Part shown: positions 1-5,636 of the stretch, one piece after another
Position numbering within the stretch: the stretch's first letter is position 1
How the letters are laid out: each line of letters opens with the position of its first letter
Position numbers and translations under genes: made by a program
DNA from: Bacillota bacterium
Lineage (GTDB): Bacteria; Bacillota; Clostridia; Christensenellales; SZUA-584
DNA: 5,641 nt
NCBI GenBank assembly: GCA_023415915.1
Contig: JAEZIZ010000111.1
Coordinates: 1-5,641, forward strand
Direction of reading: 5' to 3'
Notes under the pieces: model-generated
Databases searched by the model: none
What the model was told of the DNA's origin: nothing
The model's input: only the letters and a program-made list of their open reading frames with translations

Positions 1-68
1 GGCGCGAGCAGGAATATGTATATCGCGGCAGCGATTACTGCTATACAGCCTATGACAATAAATATCAA
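1..68 (-). CDS. N-terminal fragment of a protein beginning with a membrane segment (cut by window edge)
   Basis: Reading leftward, a TTG codon at 68-66 opens a frame of 22 codons that stays open to the window edge. The start is chosen because an AAAGGAG ribosome binding site (76-82) lies 7 bases upstream. The residues (M)IFIVIGCIAVIAAAIYIFLLA are almost entirely hydrophobic, so the protein begins with a signal anchor or signal peptide. It starts only 17 bases after the stop codon of the MFS transporter gene, so the two are very probably co-transcribed. The function cannot be told from this stub. The context (transporter plus ribokinase) makes a secreted or membrane-anchored enzyme acting on a sugar-containing substrate one possibility, which is inference only. 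Confidence 0.6.
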   Translation of the reverse strand, partial: MIFIVIGCIAVIAAAIYIFLLA

Positions 69-85
69 CGTATTGCTCCTTTAAG

Positions 86-1390
86 TTAATCCCCCGCGCC
101 CAGCGCCTCGAGATTCGACTGCTTTACAGGCTTAGAATCGCCGTGCTTTACCGCCAGCATAGTGAAGAACGCGAGCCCTACGAAAACTGCGCCGTAAGGG
201 AACAGCGTCTTGTAATCGACAAACTCAAGTAGGAATCCCGAAAGGAAAGGCGTTACAGCCTGAGCCGCCATTGAAGCGGAATAATAATATCCGGTATATT
301 TACCCACATTGGCGCCCTTGGACATCTCGAGCACCATGGGCAGCGAGTTTACGTTTATCGACGCCCACGCAACGCCCGCCAGAGCCAGCGTCACATACAT
401 CAGCGGAGAATATCCGGTATACAGCGTCGCGGTGCCGAATACTACCGCAAGCAGCACTACGCCGAACAGTATGCTCTTCTTGCGGCCTATCCTTGTGGAG
501 ATTATGCCCACCGGTATAAACGATACCGTTGCCGCTACCACGGCTATCATGTTCAATATGGAAGCGGTGCTTTCGGGAACGAGCAGATAACTGACGGAGT
601 ACTTTGAAAAAGCGGTGGTGACGGCGTTGTAGCCCATGAACCATAAGAATATCGAGGCAAGTATCAACAGCATGCTTTTTCTCTTGTCCGCGGGCAGCGG
701 CTCGCTTACTGCCTGCACTTTCTTTATATCTTCCGTGGCCTCTTCGGGGTCTATGCCCATCGCGGCGCTGTCCTCGCGCATTTTCTTTACAAGCTTGGGC
801 TCGTTTATCGTAAAATTCAGTATCAGCGTGCCGACAACCATTATACCGGCGGTAACAAGGAATATCGGCCAGTAATTAGGTTCGGGGCCCTCGGTATATT
901 TCGCAAAGAACGAGTTAACAAGCAGTATCAGCGCCCCGCCTATAGCGCCCATAAGGTTGATTACGGCGTTGCCTTTAGAGCGCAGCGGTTTGGGCGTAAC
1001 GTCGGGCATAAGCGCGACTGCCGGAGAGCGGTACGTCGCCATTGAAATGAGGAGAAAGCCGAGCGCGACTACGAATACCGCGAGCTGCCGGGTATGCGTC
1101 GCGTAAGGAATCAGCATCATAATAGCTACCGACGCGGCAGTGCCCAGCAATATATACGGCTTTCTGCGCCCTATCCTCGTACTCGTTCTGTCAGAAACCG
1201 CTCCGAGTAAAGGAAGCAGAAACAGAGCGACCACGTTATCCAGCGCCATTATGACACCCGCAATCGTGTCCCCTACGCCGAATGTGTTTTTCAGTATGAG
1301 CGGGATCTTAAAATCGTACAGCTGCCAAAACGCGCAGATAGTCATAAACGCAAGGCCGACAAGTATGGTTTTCCAATAGCTCAGTTTCAT
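86..1390 (-). CDS. MFS transporter, SLC45-like (probable sugar:cation symporter)
   Basis: This is a 434-residue polytopic inner-membrane protein with about 12 predicted helices in two six-helix halves. The halves are separated by a charged cytoplasmic loop at about residues 200-240. The major facilitator motif A between helices 2 and 3 is clear: G63-A-V-S-D67-R68 through G74-R-R-K77-P. The MALDN stretch in helix 2 (48-52), the YRSPAVALMPDVTP segment that follows helix 4, and the FLWFMGYNAV opening of the second half resemble bacterial members of the SLC45/GPH-like sucrose transporter group. Known relatives import sugars or glycosides with a proton. The substrate here is not readable from sequence. 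The start is set by an AAAGGAG site (1398-1404) 7 bases before ATG. Ribokinase lies 147 bases upstream on the same strand, and the next gene follows after 17 bases. This supports a role in uptake of a pentose, a pentose-yielding glycoside or a nucleoside, by inference. MFS membership is secure; the subfamily is probable. Confidence 0.88.
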   Translation of the reverse strand: MKLSYWKTILVGLAFMTICAFWQLYDFKIPLILKNTFGVGDTIAGVIMALDNVVALFLLPLLGAVSDRTSTRIGRRKPYILLGTAASVAIMMLIPYATHTRQLAVFVVALGFLLISMATYRSPAVALMPDVTPKPLRSKGNAVINLMGAIGGALILLVNSFFAKYTEGPEPNYWPIFLVTAGIMVVGTLILNFTINEPKLVKKMREDSAAMGIDPEEATEDIKKVQAVSEPLPADKRKSMLLILASIFLWFMGYNAVTTAFSKYSVSYLLVPESTASILNMIAVVAATVSFIPVGIISTRIGRKKSILFGVVLLAVVFGTATLYTGYSPLMYVTLALAGVAWASINVNSLPMVLEMSKGANVGKYTGYYYSASMAAQAVTPFLSGFLLEFVDYKTLFPYGAVFVGLAFFTMLAVKHGDSKPVKQSNLEALGAGD

Positions 1391-1426
1391 TCGCTTTCTC
1401 CTTTAACATATATAATCAAACGTACC

Positions 1427-1444
1427 ATTTCATATATATTTCAT
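1427..1444. repeat. Direct repeat ATTTCAT x2, 11-bp period, upstream of the transporter gene
   Basis: Two copies of ATTTCAT (1427-1433 and 1438-1444) begin 11 bases apart, about one helical turn, in the leader of the transporter gene. Such spacing can mark a paired regulator site, but the surroundings are A/T-rich and chance is a fair explanation. No convincing -35/-10 pair was found in the 1391-1537 gap, nor any clear terminator after the ribokinase gene, so the transporter may simply be read through from rbsK. Confidence 0.2.
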
Positions 1445-1537
1445 CAACCGGGGCGTATGATCCGTTGCGTATAAACTTACGGCTATTCATGCTTTTTATT
1501 GATTAACTTCTTAAACGGTGCATAAAAAATACTTATG

Positions 1538-2452
1538 TCAGCTTATCGCGTCCACTTCGGAGCGGCTGGGAATGGACGGCTGAGCGCCCATGCGCGTGAC
1601 GACTATGCCCGATACTTTGTTGGCAAACACTGTCGCTTCGTCCATGCTCCTGCCTTCCGCCAGAGCGACGCATACCGCCGCCGAAAACGCGTCGCCCGCG
1701 GCAGTCGTGTCCACAGCTTTTACTTTCCTTGCGGGGAACAGCTTCGTTCTGTCACTGTCGACGAGCAGCGCTCCTTTTTCGCCCAGAGTTACGATTACCG
1801 AGCCGGCGCCCTTTTCTATAAGCGTCTTCGCTCCGCTCTCTATATTCTCTATACTGTCGGCCTTTACGCCCGAGAGCTCTTCGAGCTCGCCTTCGTTGGG
1901 CGTCAGTATGTCTACCATCTTTATAAGGCCTTCGAGCCCTTTCATTACGGGCGCGGGGTTAAGCATTACCGTCTTACCTTTACGGCGAGCCTCGCTTATA
2001 ACATAAGCTACCGTTTCATACGGTATCTCTAGCTGAACAAGCACTATGTCGCACGCATCAAGCAGCCTTTCCGTATCGCGTATATCCTGCGGCGTAAGCA
2101 AAGCGTTAGCCCCGCTTGCCACGACAATGGAATTTTCTCCCTTTTCATCGACATATATGAACGCAAGGCCGGTATCCGTATCCGGCTGTATTATTATGCC
2201 GCTTGTATCCGCGCCCGCATTTTTCAGATTCGATACGAGCGTTTCCCCGTACTTGTCCGCGCCGACTCTGCCTATCATCGCTATGTTGCCGCCCAGCCTT
2301 GCCGCCGCGAAAGCCTGATTAGCTCCCTTGCCGCCCGGGTGCTCGTTCTTGCCCCGCGCTATTACGGTTTCTCCGGGCTGCGGCATGTGGTGCAGGCTCA
2401 AAACGATGTCCATGTTGAGGCTGCCAATAACAAGTATCCTTTTGCTGTCCAT
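1538..2452 (-). CDS. rbsK: Ribokinase (PfkB/ribokinase family)
   Basis: Cytoplasmic ATP-dependent sugar kinase, expected to convert D-ribose to ribose 5-phosphate and so feed the pentose phosphate and nucleotide pathways. The 304 residues match the usual ribokinase length. Visible motifs, in order, are the N-terminal substrate-binding GSLNMD (10-15), PGGKGANQ (39-46, PfkB signature 1), NPAP, the TPNEGELEELSG block and the TLGEKGALL strand. VDTTAAGDAF follows with the catalytic base at about Asp254 (PfkB signature 2). The GAQPSIPSRSEVDA tail is characteristic of true RbsK rather than of adenosine kinase or fructokinase. The ATG at 2452 is preferred over an in-frame ATG at 2545 because GAGGGAG (2458-2464) precedes it and homology begins immediately after it; the upstream 31 residues are not family-like. 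Its neighbours are spoIIP 104 bases upstream and the sugar transporter downstream on the same strand. No key residue is missing. Confidence 0.95.
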   Translation of the reverse strand: MDSKRILVIGSLNMDIVLSLHHMPQPGETVIARGKNEHPGGKGANQAFAAARLGGNIAMIGRVGADKYGETLVSNLKNAGADTSGIIIQPDTDTGLAFIYVDEKGENSIVVASGANALLTPQDIRDTERLLDACDIVLVQLEIPYETVAYVISEARRKGKTVMLNPAPVMKGLEGLIKMVDILTPNEGELEELSGVKADSIENIESGAKTLIEKGAGSVIVTLGEKGALLVDSDRTKLFPARKVKAVDTTAAGDAFSAAVCVALAEGRSMDEATVFANKVSGIVVTRMGAQPSIPSRSEVDAIS

Positions 2453-2556
2453 AACTTCTCCCTCAATAAAAATAATATAATAATTTACCGGATAAGCCGC
2501 GCGCTTTGCAAGCATCACATCGCCCGGCATTGATAACCGACTCATAGCGCTTTAAG

Positions 2557-3429
2557 TTAAAAACTTATTACCTCGCTTAAAGCTTTTGCAAGATAAGGCA
2601 GAGTATTGAGCGCTTCTTCCATAGTGTTGGCGTTGTTGCCCACCTCGGCCAGCAGGCACATGCCCATATGCTGGTTGTATCTTCCCACCTTAGTGCGTAT
2701 GGGCTTCATCATGCCCGGAGCGTTTTGTTCTGCTTTCTTTTGCACGGACAGCGCAAACGCGTAGTTCGCCTTCCAATCGGGCGCGACGTCATACTCGCCC
2801 TCGTATGTGCCTATGCCCGTGCCTACCACGAAAAAAAGCTTTGCGCAGCTCTTGCCGTCCAAAATAACGGCGTTGTTCTGTACTGTTTCGGGGTCTGCGG
2901 CGTTTCTGTGCAAATCGAGGTATATATCGACGTCCTCGTACTTTTTCATCACTTCGAGCGAACGGCTGTACGCGCTTCTAAGCTCGGGAGGCTCTACGTT
3001 TGTAGTGTCGTGTATAACGTTGAAGCCCAGGTCTTCAAGCTGTGTTTTAAGCACTTTGCCTAAATACACGATGTTCTTTTCGTTATCTTCCGTGCGCCAC
3101 TCGGCAGACTCCTCATAAGTATAGTTTTCATCCTGAAAAAAGGCCTCTGTGGCGTGAGTATGATATATCAGTATGGTGGGGGCTTCTGAGAACTTGTAGG
3201 TCTTTGTTTTGATTTTTGCAAGCACGCTGCTGTTTATCTTTATATCGCCGTTATCTGATACTTCGCCGAAAATCCGCACGGTAGCTTGCGGGGTTGCCGG
3301 CGCAGCCCTTACGATGGAAACCGAAACTTCCGGTATATACTCTTTGCTGCTGCAGCCGCATGCAAAACTTAAGGCGGTTAAAAGCAGCGCGCCCGAAAAC
3401 AAACTTATTACACTACGCGCGTTTCTCAT
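2557..3429 (-). CDS. spoIIP: Stage II sporulation protein P (SpoIIP), peptidoglycan amidase/endopeptidase
   Basis: SpoIIP works with SpoIID and SpoIIM in the mother-cell membrane to cut septal peptidoglycan during engulfment of the forespore; it is a zinc-dependent amidase and endopeptidase. The 290-residue product starts with a short basic segment and a hydrophobic helix at about residues 8-23, then cysteines at 24 and 26. It is either a membrane anchor or a weak lipobox. The catalytic domain shows ILIYHTHATEAF (metal-ligand HTHxxE at 90-95), YLDLHRNA (172-177) and AEVGNNANTMEEALNT near residue 262, all hallmarks of the family. It is shorter than the roughly 400-residue Bacillus protein, mainly through a reduced N-terminal linker. 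The ATG at 3429 is chosen because AAGGAG (3436-3441) sits 6 bases upstream; an in-frame ATG at 3465 has no such site. It has its own promoter-like element. No gpr gene precedes it, unlike in Bacillus, where gpr and spoIIP are adjacent. Confidence 0.93.
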   Translation of the reverse strand: MRNARSVISLFSGALLLTALSFACGCSSKEYIPEVSVSIVRAAPATPQATVRIFGEVSDNGDIKINSSVLAKIKTKTYKFSEAPTILIYHTHATEAFFQDENYTYEESAEWRTEDNEKNIVYLGKVLKTQLEDLGFNVIHDTTNVEPPELRSAYSRSLEVMKKYEDVDIYLDLHRNAADPETVQNNAVILDGKSCAKLFFVVGTGIGTYEGEYDVAPDWKANYAFALSVQKKAEQNAPGMMKPIRTKVGRYNQHMGMCLLAEVGNNANTMEEALNTLPYLAKALSEVISF

Positions 3430-3476
3430 GTTACACTCCTTATATCCACCACCCATGCCTTGCATAACCCTAAACT

Positions 3477-3485
3477 ATTATACCA
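3477..3485 (-). promoter_or_regulatory. Extended -10 element (TGG-TATAAT) upstream of spoIIP
   Basis: On the minus strand a perfect TATAAT preceded by TGG lies about 48 bases before the spoIIP start codon. No good -35 hexamer is found 17 bases further up (CTATAA), so this would be an extended -10 promoter. A CATACTAT sequence about 20 bases further upstream (around 3504-3511) resembles the -10 of sporulation sigma factors, but no matching -35 was identified. Which of them drives spoIIP cannot be decided here. Confidence 0.45.
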
Positions 3486-3550
3486 TATTTTTTCTCTCTT
3501 ATAGTATGAATATATCGCTTGCTGATAGGTTGTAAGGAGCTGTTTTCACT

Positions 3551-3568
3551 AAAAAAGCTTTAAGCTTT
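3551..3568 (-). terminator. Weak intrinsic terminator after the TetR-family gene
   Basis: Just after the stop codon of the regulator gene, the minus strand reads AAAGC-TTAAA-GCTTT followed by further T residues (six T in a row in all). The stem is only 5 bp and mostly A/T, so termination would be partial. It fits the idea that spoIIP is a separate transcription unit. Confidence 0.4.
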
Positions 3569-3578
3569 ATTCGCCGCA

Positions 3579-4250
3579 TCAAGGCTGCAGCGCTTTGCGT
3601 ATAAAAGACATTATACTCTTCTCCACGCCGGCAGTGTCGCCCTGTTTGCCGCCCAGGAAAATCTTCATCCTTTCCTTGTAGTAATCCACCGAGAAGGAGA
3701 ACTGGTACATAACGAATATGTTGTCAATGAACAGCGCGGCCGCTTCCTCGTCCAAACCCTTGTCTATCTGCCCCTGCTCCTTTGCCTGCCGCAGCGCATC
3801 CCTGTAAAGCTGCACGGTTATAGACTCAAGCTTGTTGGAAAGCCTCGACGCCATCTGCGAAAGCCCCTGCGTGGTAAGGTCTAAGTATATCTGGTTGAGT
3901 TCGGGGCAGCGAAGCGCATATTCGCGCGAGGCTGCGAGCATGCCTTCGAGCAGCGAAAATATATCGGCGTGCTTTGCTCGCTCTTCGTTAAGAACAGTCT
4001 CCAGCAGCGTATACGCGCTGTTAACGACCGCGAGAAAAAGGTCCTCCTTGGACGCAAAATAGCTGTACATAGCGCCTATGCTTATACCAGCCTTTTTCGC
4101 TATGTCGTTTATATTCGTGGCGTTGTAGCCGCGCGCTGCAAACTCCGACACCGCTACGTCTATCACGCGCTGCCTTCGCTCCGCTGTCGTTTTATCGAAC
4201 GTTTCCTTATGGAAAACATACTGTTGCCTTTTTTTATTTTTTTCGGCCAA
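3579..4250 (-). CDS. TetR/AcrR-family transcriptional regulator
   Basis: 223-residue cytoplasmic DNA-binding repressor-type protein. The N-terminal domain carries the classic TetR pattern: RVIDVAVSEFAARGYNATNINDIAKKAG, then SIGAMYSYFASKEDLFLAV. The helix-turn-helix falls at about residues 45-65. The remaining 150 residues form an all-helical ligand-binding and dimerisation domain that is not conserved enough to predict a ligand. The start is TTG at 4250, because GGAGG (4257-4261) lies 6 bases upstream and no in-frame ATG occurs before the DNA-binding domain. The Lys-rich first 20 residues include two A7 tracts (4229-4235 and 4237-4243, T on the plus strand), which are possible slippage sites. 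It is divergent from the methyltransferase gene and upstream of spoIIP. TetR proteins often control a divergent neighbour or themselves, but the target is unknown here. Confidence 0.9.
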   Translation of the reverse strand: MAEKNKKRQQYVFHKETFDKTTAERRQRVIDVAVSEFAARGYNATNINDIAKKAGISIGAMYSYFASKEDLFLAVVNSAYTLLETVLNEERAKHADIFSLLEGMLAASREYALRCPELNQIYLDLTTQGLSQMASRLSNKLESITVQLYRDALRQAKEQGQIDKGLDEEAAALFIDNIFVMYQFSFSVDYYKERMKIFLGGKQGDTAGVEKSIMSFIRKALQP

Positions 4251-4282
4251 ACTCTGCCTCCAACCGTTAAATACTATTCCAT

Positions 4283-4310
4283 ATTACATTTGAGCGCTTC
4301 CCTGTGTCAA
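4283..4310 (-). promoter_or_regulatory. Sigma-A-type promoter for the TetR-family gene
   Basis: On the minus strand a perfect TTGACA (4310-4305) is followed after 16 bases by TGTAAT (4288-4283, five of six matches to TATAAT). Transcription would begin near 4275, giving a leader of about 25 bases that contains the GGAGG site. The near-palindromic sequences GAGCGCTTC (4292-4300) in the spacer and AATACTATT (4270-4278) close to the start point are candidate autoregulatory operators, by inference only. Confidence 0.6.
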
Positions 4311-4384
4311 TACCGCGACCGCTGCCGTTATTGCATGCGCTTATATCTTTGCCTTAAAAGAAATTTGTATATCAGGAGACGGTA

Positions 4385-4531
4385 TTGATATTATTTGGTA
4401 AATATGCTTTAATAAAAGCGGCTAAACATATCATAATCGTGAAAGGTGGCTTTCAGTCCGGCTTTTTAAGGAAAGCTCTATTATACCTTAAGCAGTACGG
4501 AGAAGAAAAAAGCTGTCAATTGAATTATTAG
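4385..4531 (+). CDS. Candidate 48-codon small ORF with TTG start (possible leader peptide)
   Basis: A frame of 48 codons begins with TTG at 4385 and ends with TAG at 4529-4531. AGGAG at 4374-4378 gives the ideal 6-base spacing, matching the style of the other TTG-started genes in this window. The product is small, basic and partly hydrophobic, with the segment HIIIVKGGFQSGFLRKALLY in the middle. I do not recognise a family. Its last dozen codons run through the 5' arm of the long stem-loop that follows, and the methyltransferase gene starts 139 bases after its stop. It could be a regulatory leader peptide, a tiny independent protein, a gene remnant or a chance open frame. The ribosome binding site is the only positive evidence. 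Confidence 0.28.
   Translation: MILFGKYALIKAAKHIIIVKGGFQSGFLRKALLYLKQYGEEKSCQLNY
4480..4485 (-). promoter_or_regulatory. Perfect TATAAT hexamer on the minus strand
   Basis: A consensus -10 lies about 230 bases upstream of the TetR-family gene, reading toward it. At 17-bp spacing the -35 is poor (TTTCTT), so it would be at best a secondary, long-leader promoter. On the plus strand the overlapping TATTAT (4479-4484) could equally serve an RNA starting near 4491, at the base of the stem-loop, though its -35 region is also poor. Confidence 0.25.
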
Positions 4532-4612
4532 GAGATCTGCAGCGCATGGGCTGCAGCAATTGTTGTTCATTCCTAATGTTCAGTTGATTTTCTTTTTTCC
4601 CCGTACTTTTTT
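4494..4612 (+). ncRNA. Long imperfect stem-loop with T tract: attenuator or small RNA
   Basis: The two arms pair over most of 114 bases in five helices. These are AGTACGG (4494-4500) with CCGTACT (4601-4607); GAAAAAAG (4505-4512) with CTTTTTTC (4592-4599); TCAATTGAA (4516-4524) with TTCAGTTGA (4579-4587, one G-U pair); ATTAGGA (4527-4533) with TCCTAAT (4571-4577); and CTGCAGC (4537-4543) with GCTGCAG (4550-4556) around a 6-base loop. Small internal loops and one larger bulge (4557-4570) separate them. Six T residues (4607-4612) follow the outer helix, as in an intrinsic terminator on the plus strand. The structure ends 58 bases before the methyltransferase start codon. It may be a transcription attenuator, an independent small RNA (a 6S-like rod is conceivable but this is shorter than usual 6S), or a miniature inverted-repeat element. 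No target-site duplication was seen. Confidence 0.55.
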
Positions 4613-4670
4613 ATGCTCCGATAATTCGGTCGGCGCAGCACATTTTTAAGATTTAAAAGGAAGGTATAAT

Positions 4671-5486
4671 ATGAACACAGCGGACATTAATCCGGAAGAA
4701 CTGAAAACAATTCTTTCTGTTATAGGCTTATCTGGCAGTAATGGCGAACAGTATTGGCACAGGGCCGGCAAATGCCGGCAGGTTTTCGATTTCTTAATTC
4801 AAATAGAAAAAGCGATAAAGCAGCTGTCCTCGAAAAGGACACTCACACTTGTCGACTGCGCCTGCGGCAGAAGCTACTTGTCCTTCATAACGAATTATTA
4901 CCTGCTCAACGTATTTAGCAGAAAAGTAGATTTCATTTGTATTGATTATAATGATCATGTAATAAAGCAATCTATGCATGCCGCTGAAAGCCTGGGCTTT
5001 GATAATATGCGTTTTATATGCGACGACATTTTTAACATAAGCCTTGGCAAAGTGCCGGATATTATATACAGCCTGCATGCGTGCAACACGGCTACCGACA
5101 TGACTATAGCCAAGGGGATACTTGAGCAGGCAAAATTCATTATGACCGTTTCATGCTGCCAGCATGATATGAGGTCTGATATAAAAAAGCACCCGCTTAC
5201 AGCCATGACACAATACGGCGTGTATAAAGAGCGGATCGCTGATATGCTGTCCGATACGATGAGAAGCCTTCTGCTTGAGGAAGCGGGGTATCTTATCGAC
5301 CTGTTTGAATATGTCCCGACCAGCGAAACACCCAAAAACGTAATGATAAGGGCGGTAAAAGGCTCCTTCAATGAAAAAAGGGCGCAGCGGGCAAGAGACG
5401 AATATAATAAGCTAAAAAGCATATTCAATGCGGAACCAAAGCTTAGCGAATATATTAATGACTTGACAACATCCGCCTGGTCATAA
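4671..5486 (+). CDS. Class I SAM-dependent methyltransferase (Methyltransf_32-like)
   Basis: 271-residue soluble protein with a Rossmann-type methyltransferase core. Motif I is LVDCACGRSYLSF (60-72), placing Asp62 and Gly66 in the SAM-binding loop. The acidic end of strand 2 is ICIDYN (Asp92), and a second acidic patch CDDIF (117-121) would contact the adenine. The block SLHACNTATD (134-143) and the following SCCQHDM (161-167) are typical of a bacterial methyltransferase family related to Pfam Methyltransf_32. Its substrate is not established to my knowledge. In the glycine-rich loop, Ala64 and Ser68 replace the usual second and fourth small/Gly positions. AAAAGGAAGG (4655-4664) lies 6 bases before the ATG. 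The gene stands alone between the stem-loop region and its own terminator. By eye it is more A/T-rich than the left-hand genes, which may indicate separate ancestry. RNA, protein or small-molecule methylation are all possible. Confidence 0.82.
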   Translation: MNTADINPEELKTILSVIGLSGSNGEQYWHRAGKCRQVFDFLIQIEKAIKQLSSKRTLTLVDCACGRSYLSFITNYYLLNVFSRKVDFICIDYNDHVIKQSMHAAESLGFDNMRFICDDIFNISLGKVPDIIYSLHACNTATDMTIAKGILEQAKFIMTVSCCQHDMRSDIKKHPLTAMTQYGVYKERIADMLSDTMRSLLLEEAGYLIDLFEYVPTSETPKNVMIRAVKGSFNEKRAQRARDEYNKLKSIFNAEPKLSEYINDLTTSAWS

Positions 5487-5523
5487 AATGTAGCGACGCC
5501 GCGCCGTTTTTCCCAATAAGTAT

Positions 5524-5550
5524 CCCCCGGCGAGCCGGGGGTTTTTCTTT
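5524..5550 (+). terminator. Intrinsic terminator of the methyltransferase gene
   Basis: CCCCCGG (5524-5530) pairs perfectly with CCGGGGG (5535-5541) around the 4-base loop CGAG, and TTTTTCTTT follows. It lies 37 bases after the stop codon and is a textbook rho-independent terminator. Confidence 0.93.
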
Positions 5551-5551
5551 A

Positions 5552-5636
5552 ACGGGTATAACCCTTTACTACTAGCCACGCCTAAAGGGCGTTGGTACGA
5601 TCTGGCACTTGCGAAAGGCTGTTACTTGCTACCCGT
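5552..5636 (+). ncRNA. Candidate structured RNA, possibly an IS200/IS605-group omega RNA (may continue past window)
   Basis: ACGGGTA (5552-5558) pairs perfectly with TACCCGT (5630-5636). Inside lies a hairpin ACGCC-TAAAG-GGCGT (5578-5592), extended by CC/GG (5576-5577 with 5594-5595) across a bulged T. A second hairpin has CTT/AAG (5608-5610 with 5615-5617) closed by the GNRA-type loop GCGA and extended by GGC/GCT with a bulged A. GGGT-ATA-ACCC (5554-5564) can form an alternative local hairpin. The GNRA loop favours the plus strand. On the minus strand the CTTTA-looped hairpin followed by CTAGTAGTA resembles right ends of TnpB-bearing elements. From memory the block also recalls HEARO (IscB-type) RNAs, but I cannot verify either. 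The RNA call rests on pairing alone. Confidence 0.38.

Noticed and set aside
1521..1537. CATAA/TTATG inverted repeat after rbsK as a terminator
   Set aside because: A 5-bp A/T-rich stem with no clear T tract after it on the minus strand is too weak to support.
1535..2032. Open frame on the plus strand opposite rbsK (165 codons)
   Set aside because: It lies wholly antisense to a conserved gene, its translation resembles no protein family, and its openness follows from the codon bias of rbsK.
2453..2545. Upstream in-frame ATG giving a 335-residue ribokinase
   Set aside because: No ribosome binding site before 2545, and the extra 31 residues are not ribokinase-like; the ATG at 2452 has GAGGGAG and matches the family N-terminus.
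3430..3465. Upstream in-frame ATG for spoIIP at 3465
   Set aside because: It lies just after the putative transcription start with little room for a leader and no ribosome binding site; the ATG at 3429 has AAGGAG at ideal spacing.
4480..4519. Minus-strand TTGACA (4519-4514) plus TATAAT (4485-4480) as one strong promoter
   Set aside because: The spacing is 28 bases, far outside the 16-18 usable by the main sigma factor.
4665..4670. TATAAT directly before the methyltransferase ATG as a promoter
   Set aside because: Transcription would start inside the coding sequence and lose the ribosome binding site; the hexamer is the spacer between that site and ATG.
4955..5428. Open frame on the minus strand opposite the methyltransferase (157 codons)
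   Set aside because: It is antisense to a gene with recognised motifs, without a family-like sequence of its own.
5552..5636. tRNA gene, suggested by the 7-bp closing stem over 85 bases
   Set aside because: No TTCGA-type T loop, no D-loop GG pattern and no plausible anticodon arm on either strand.
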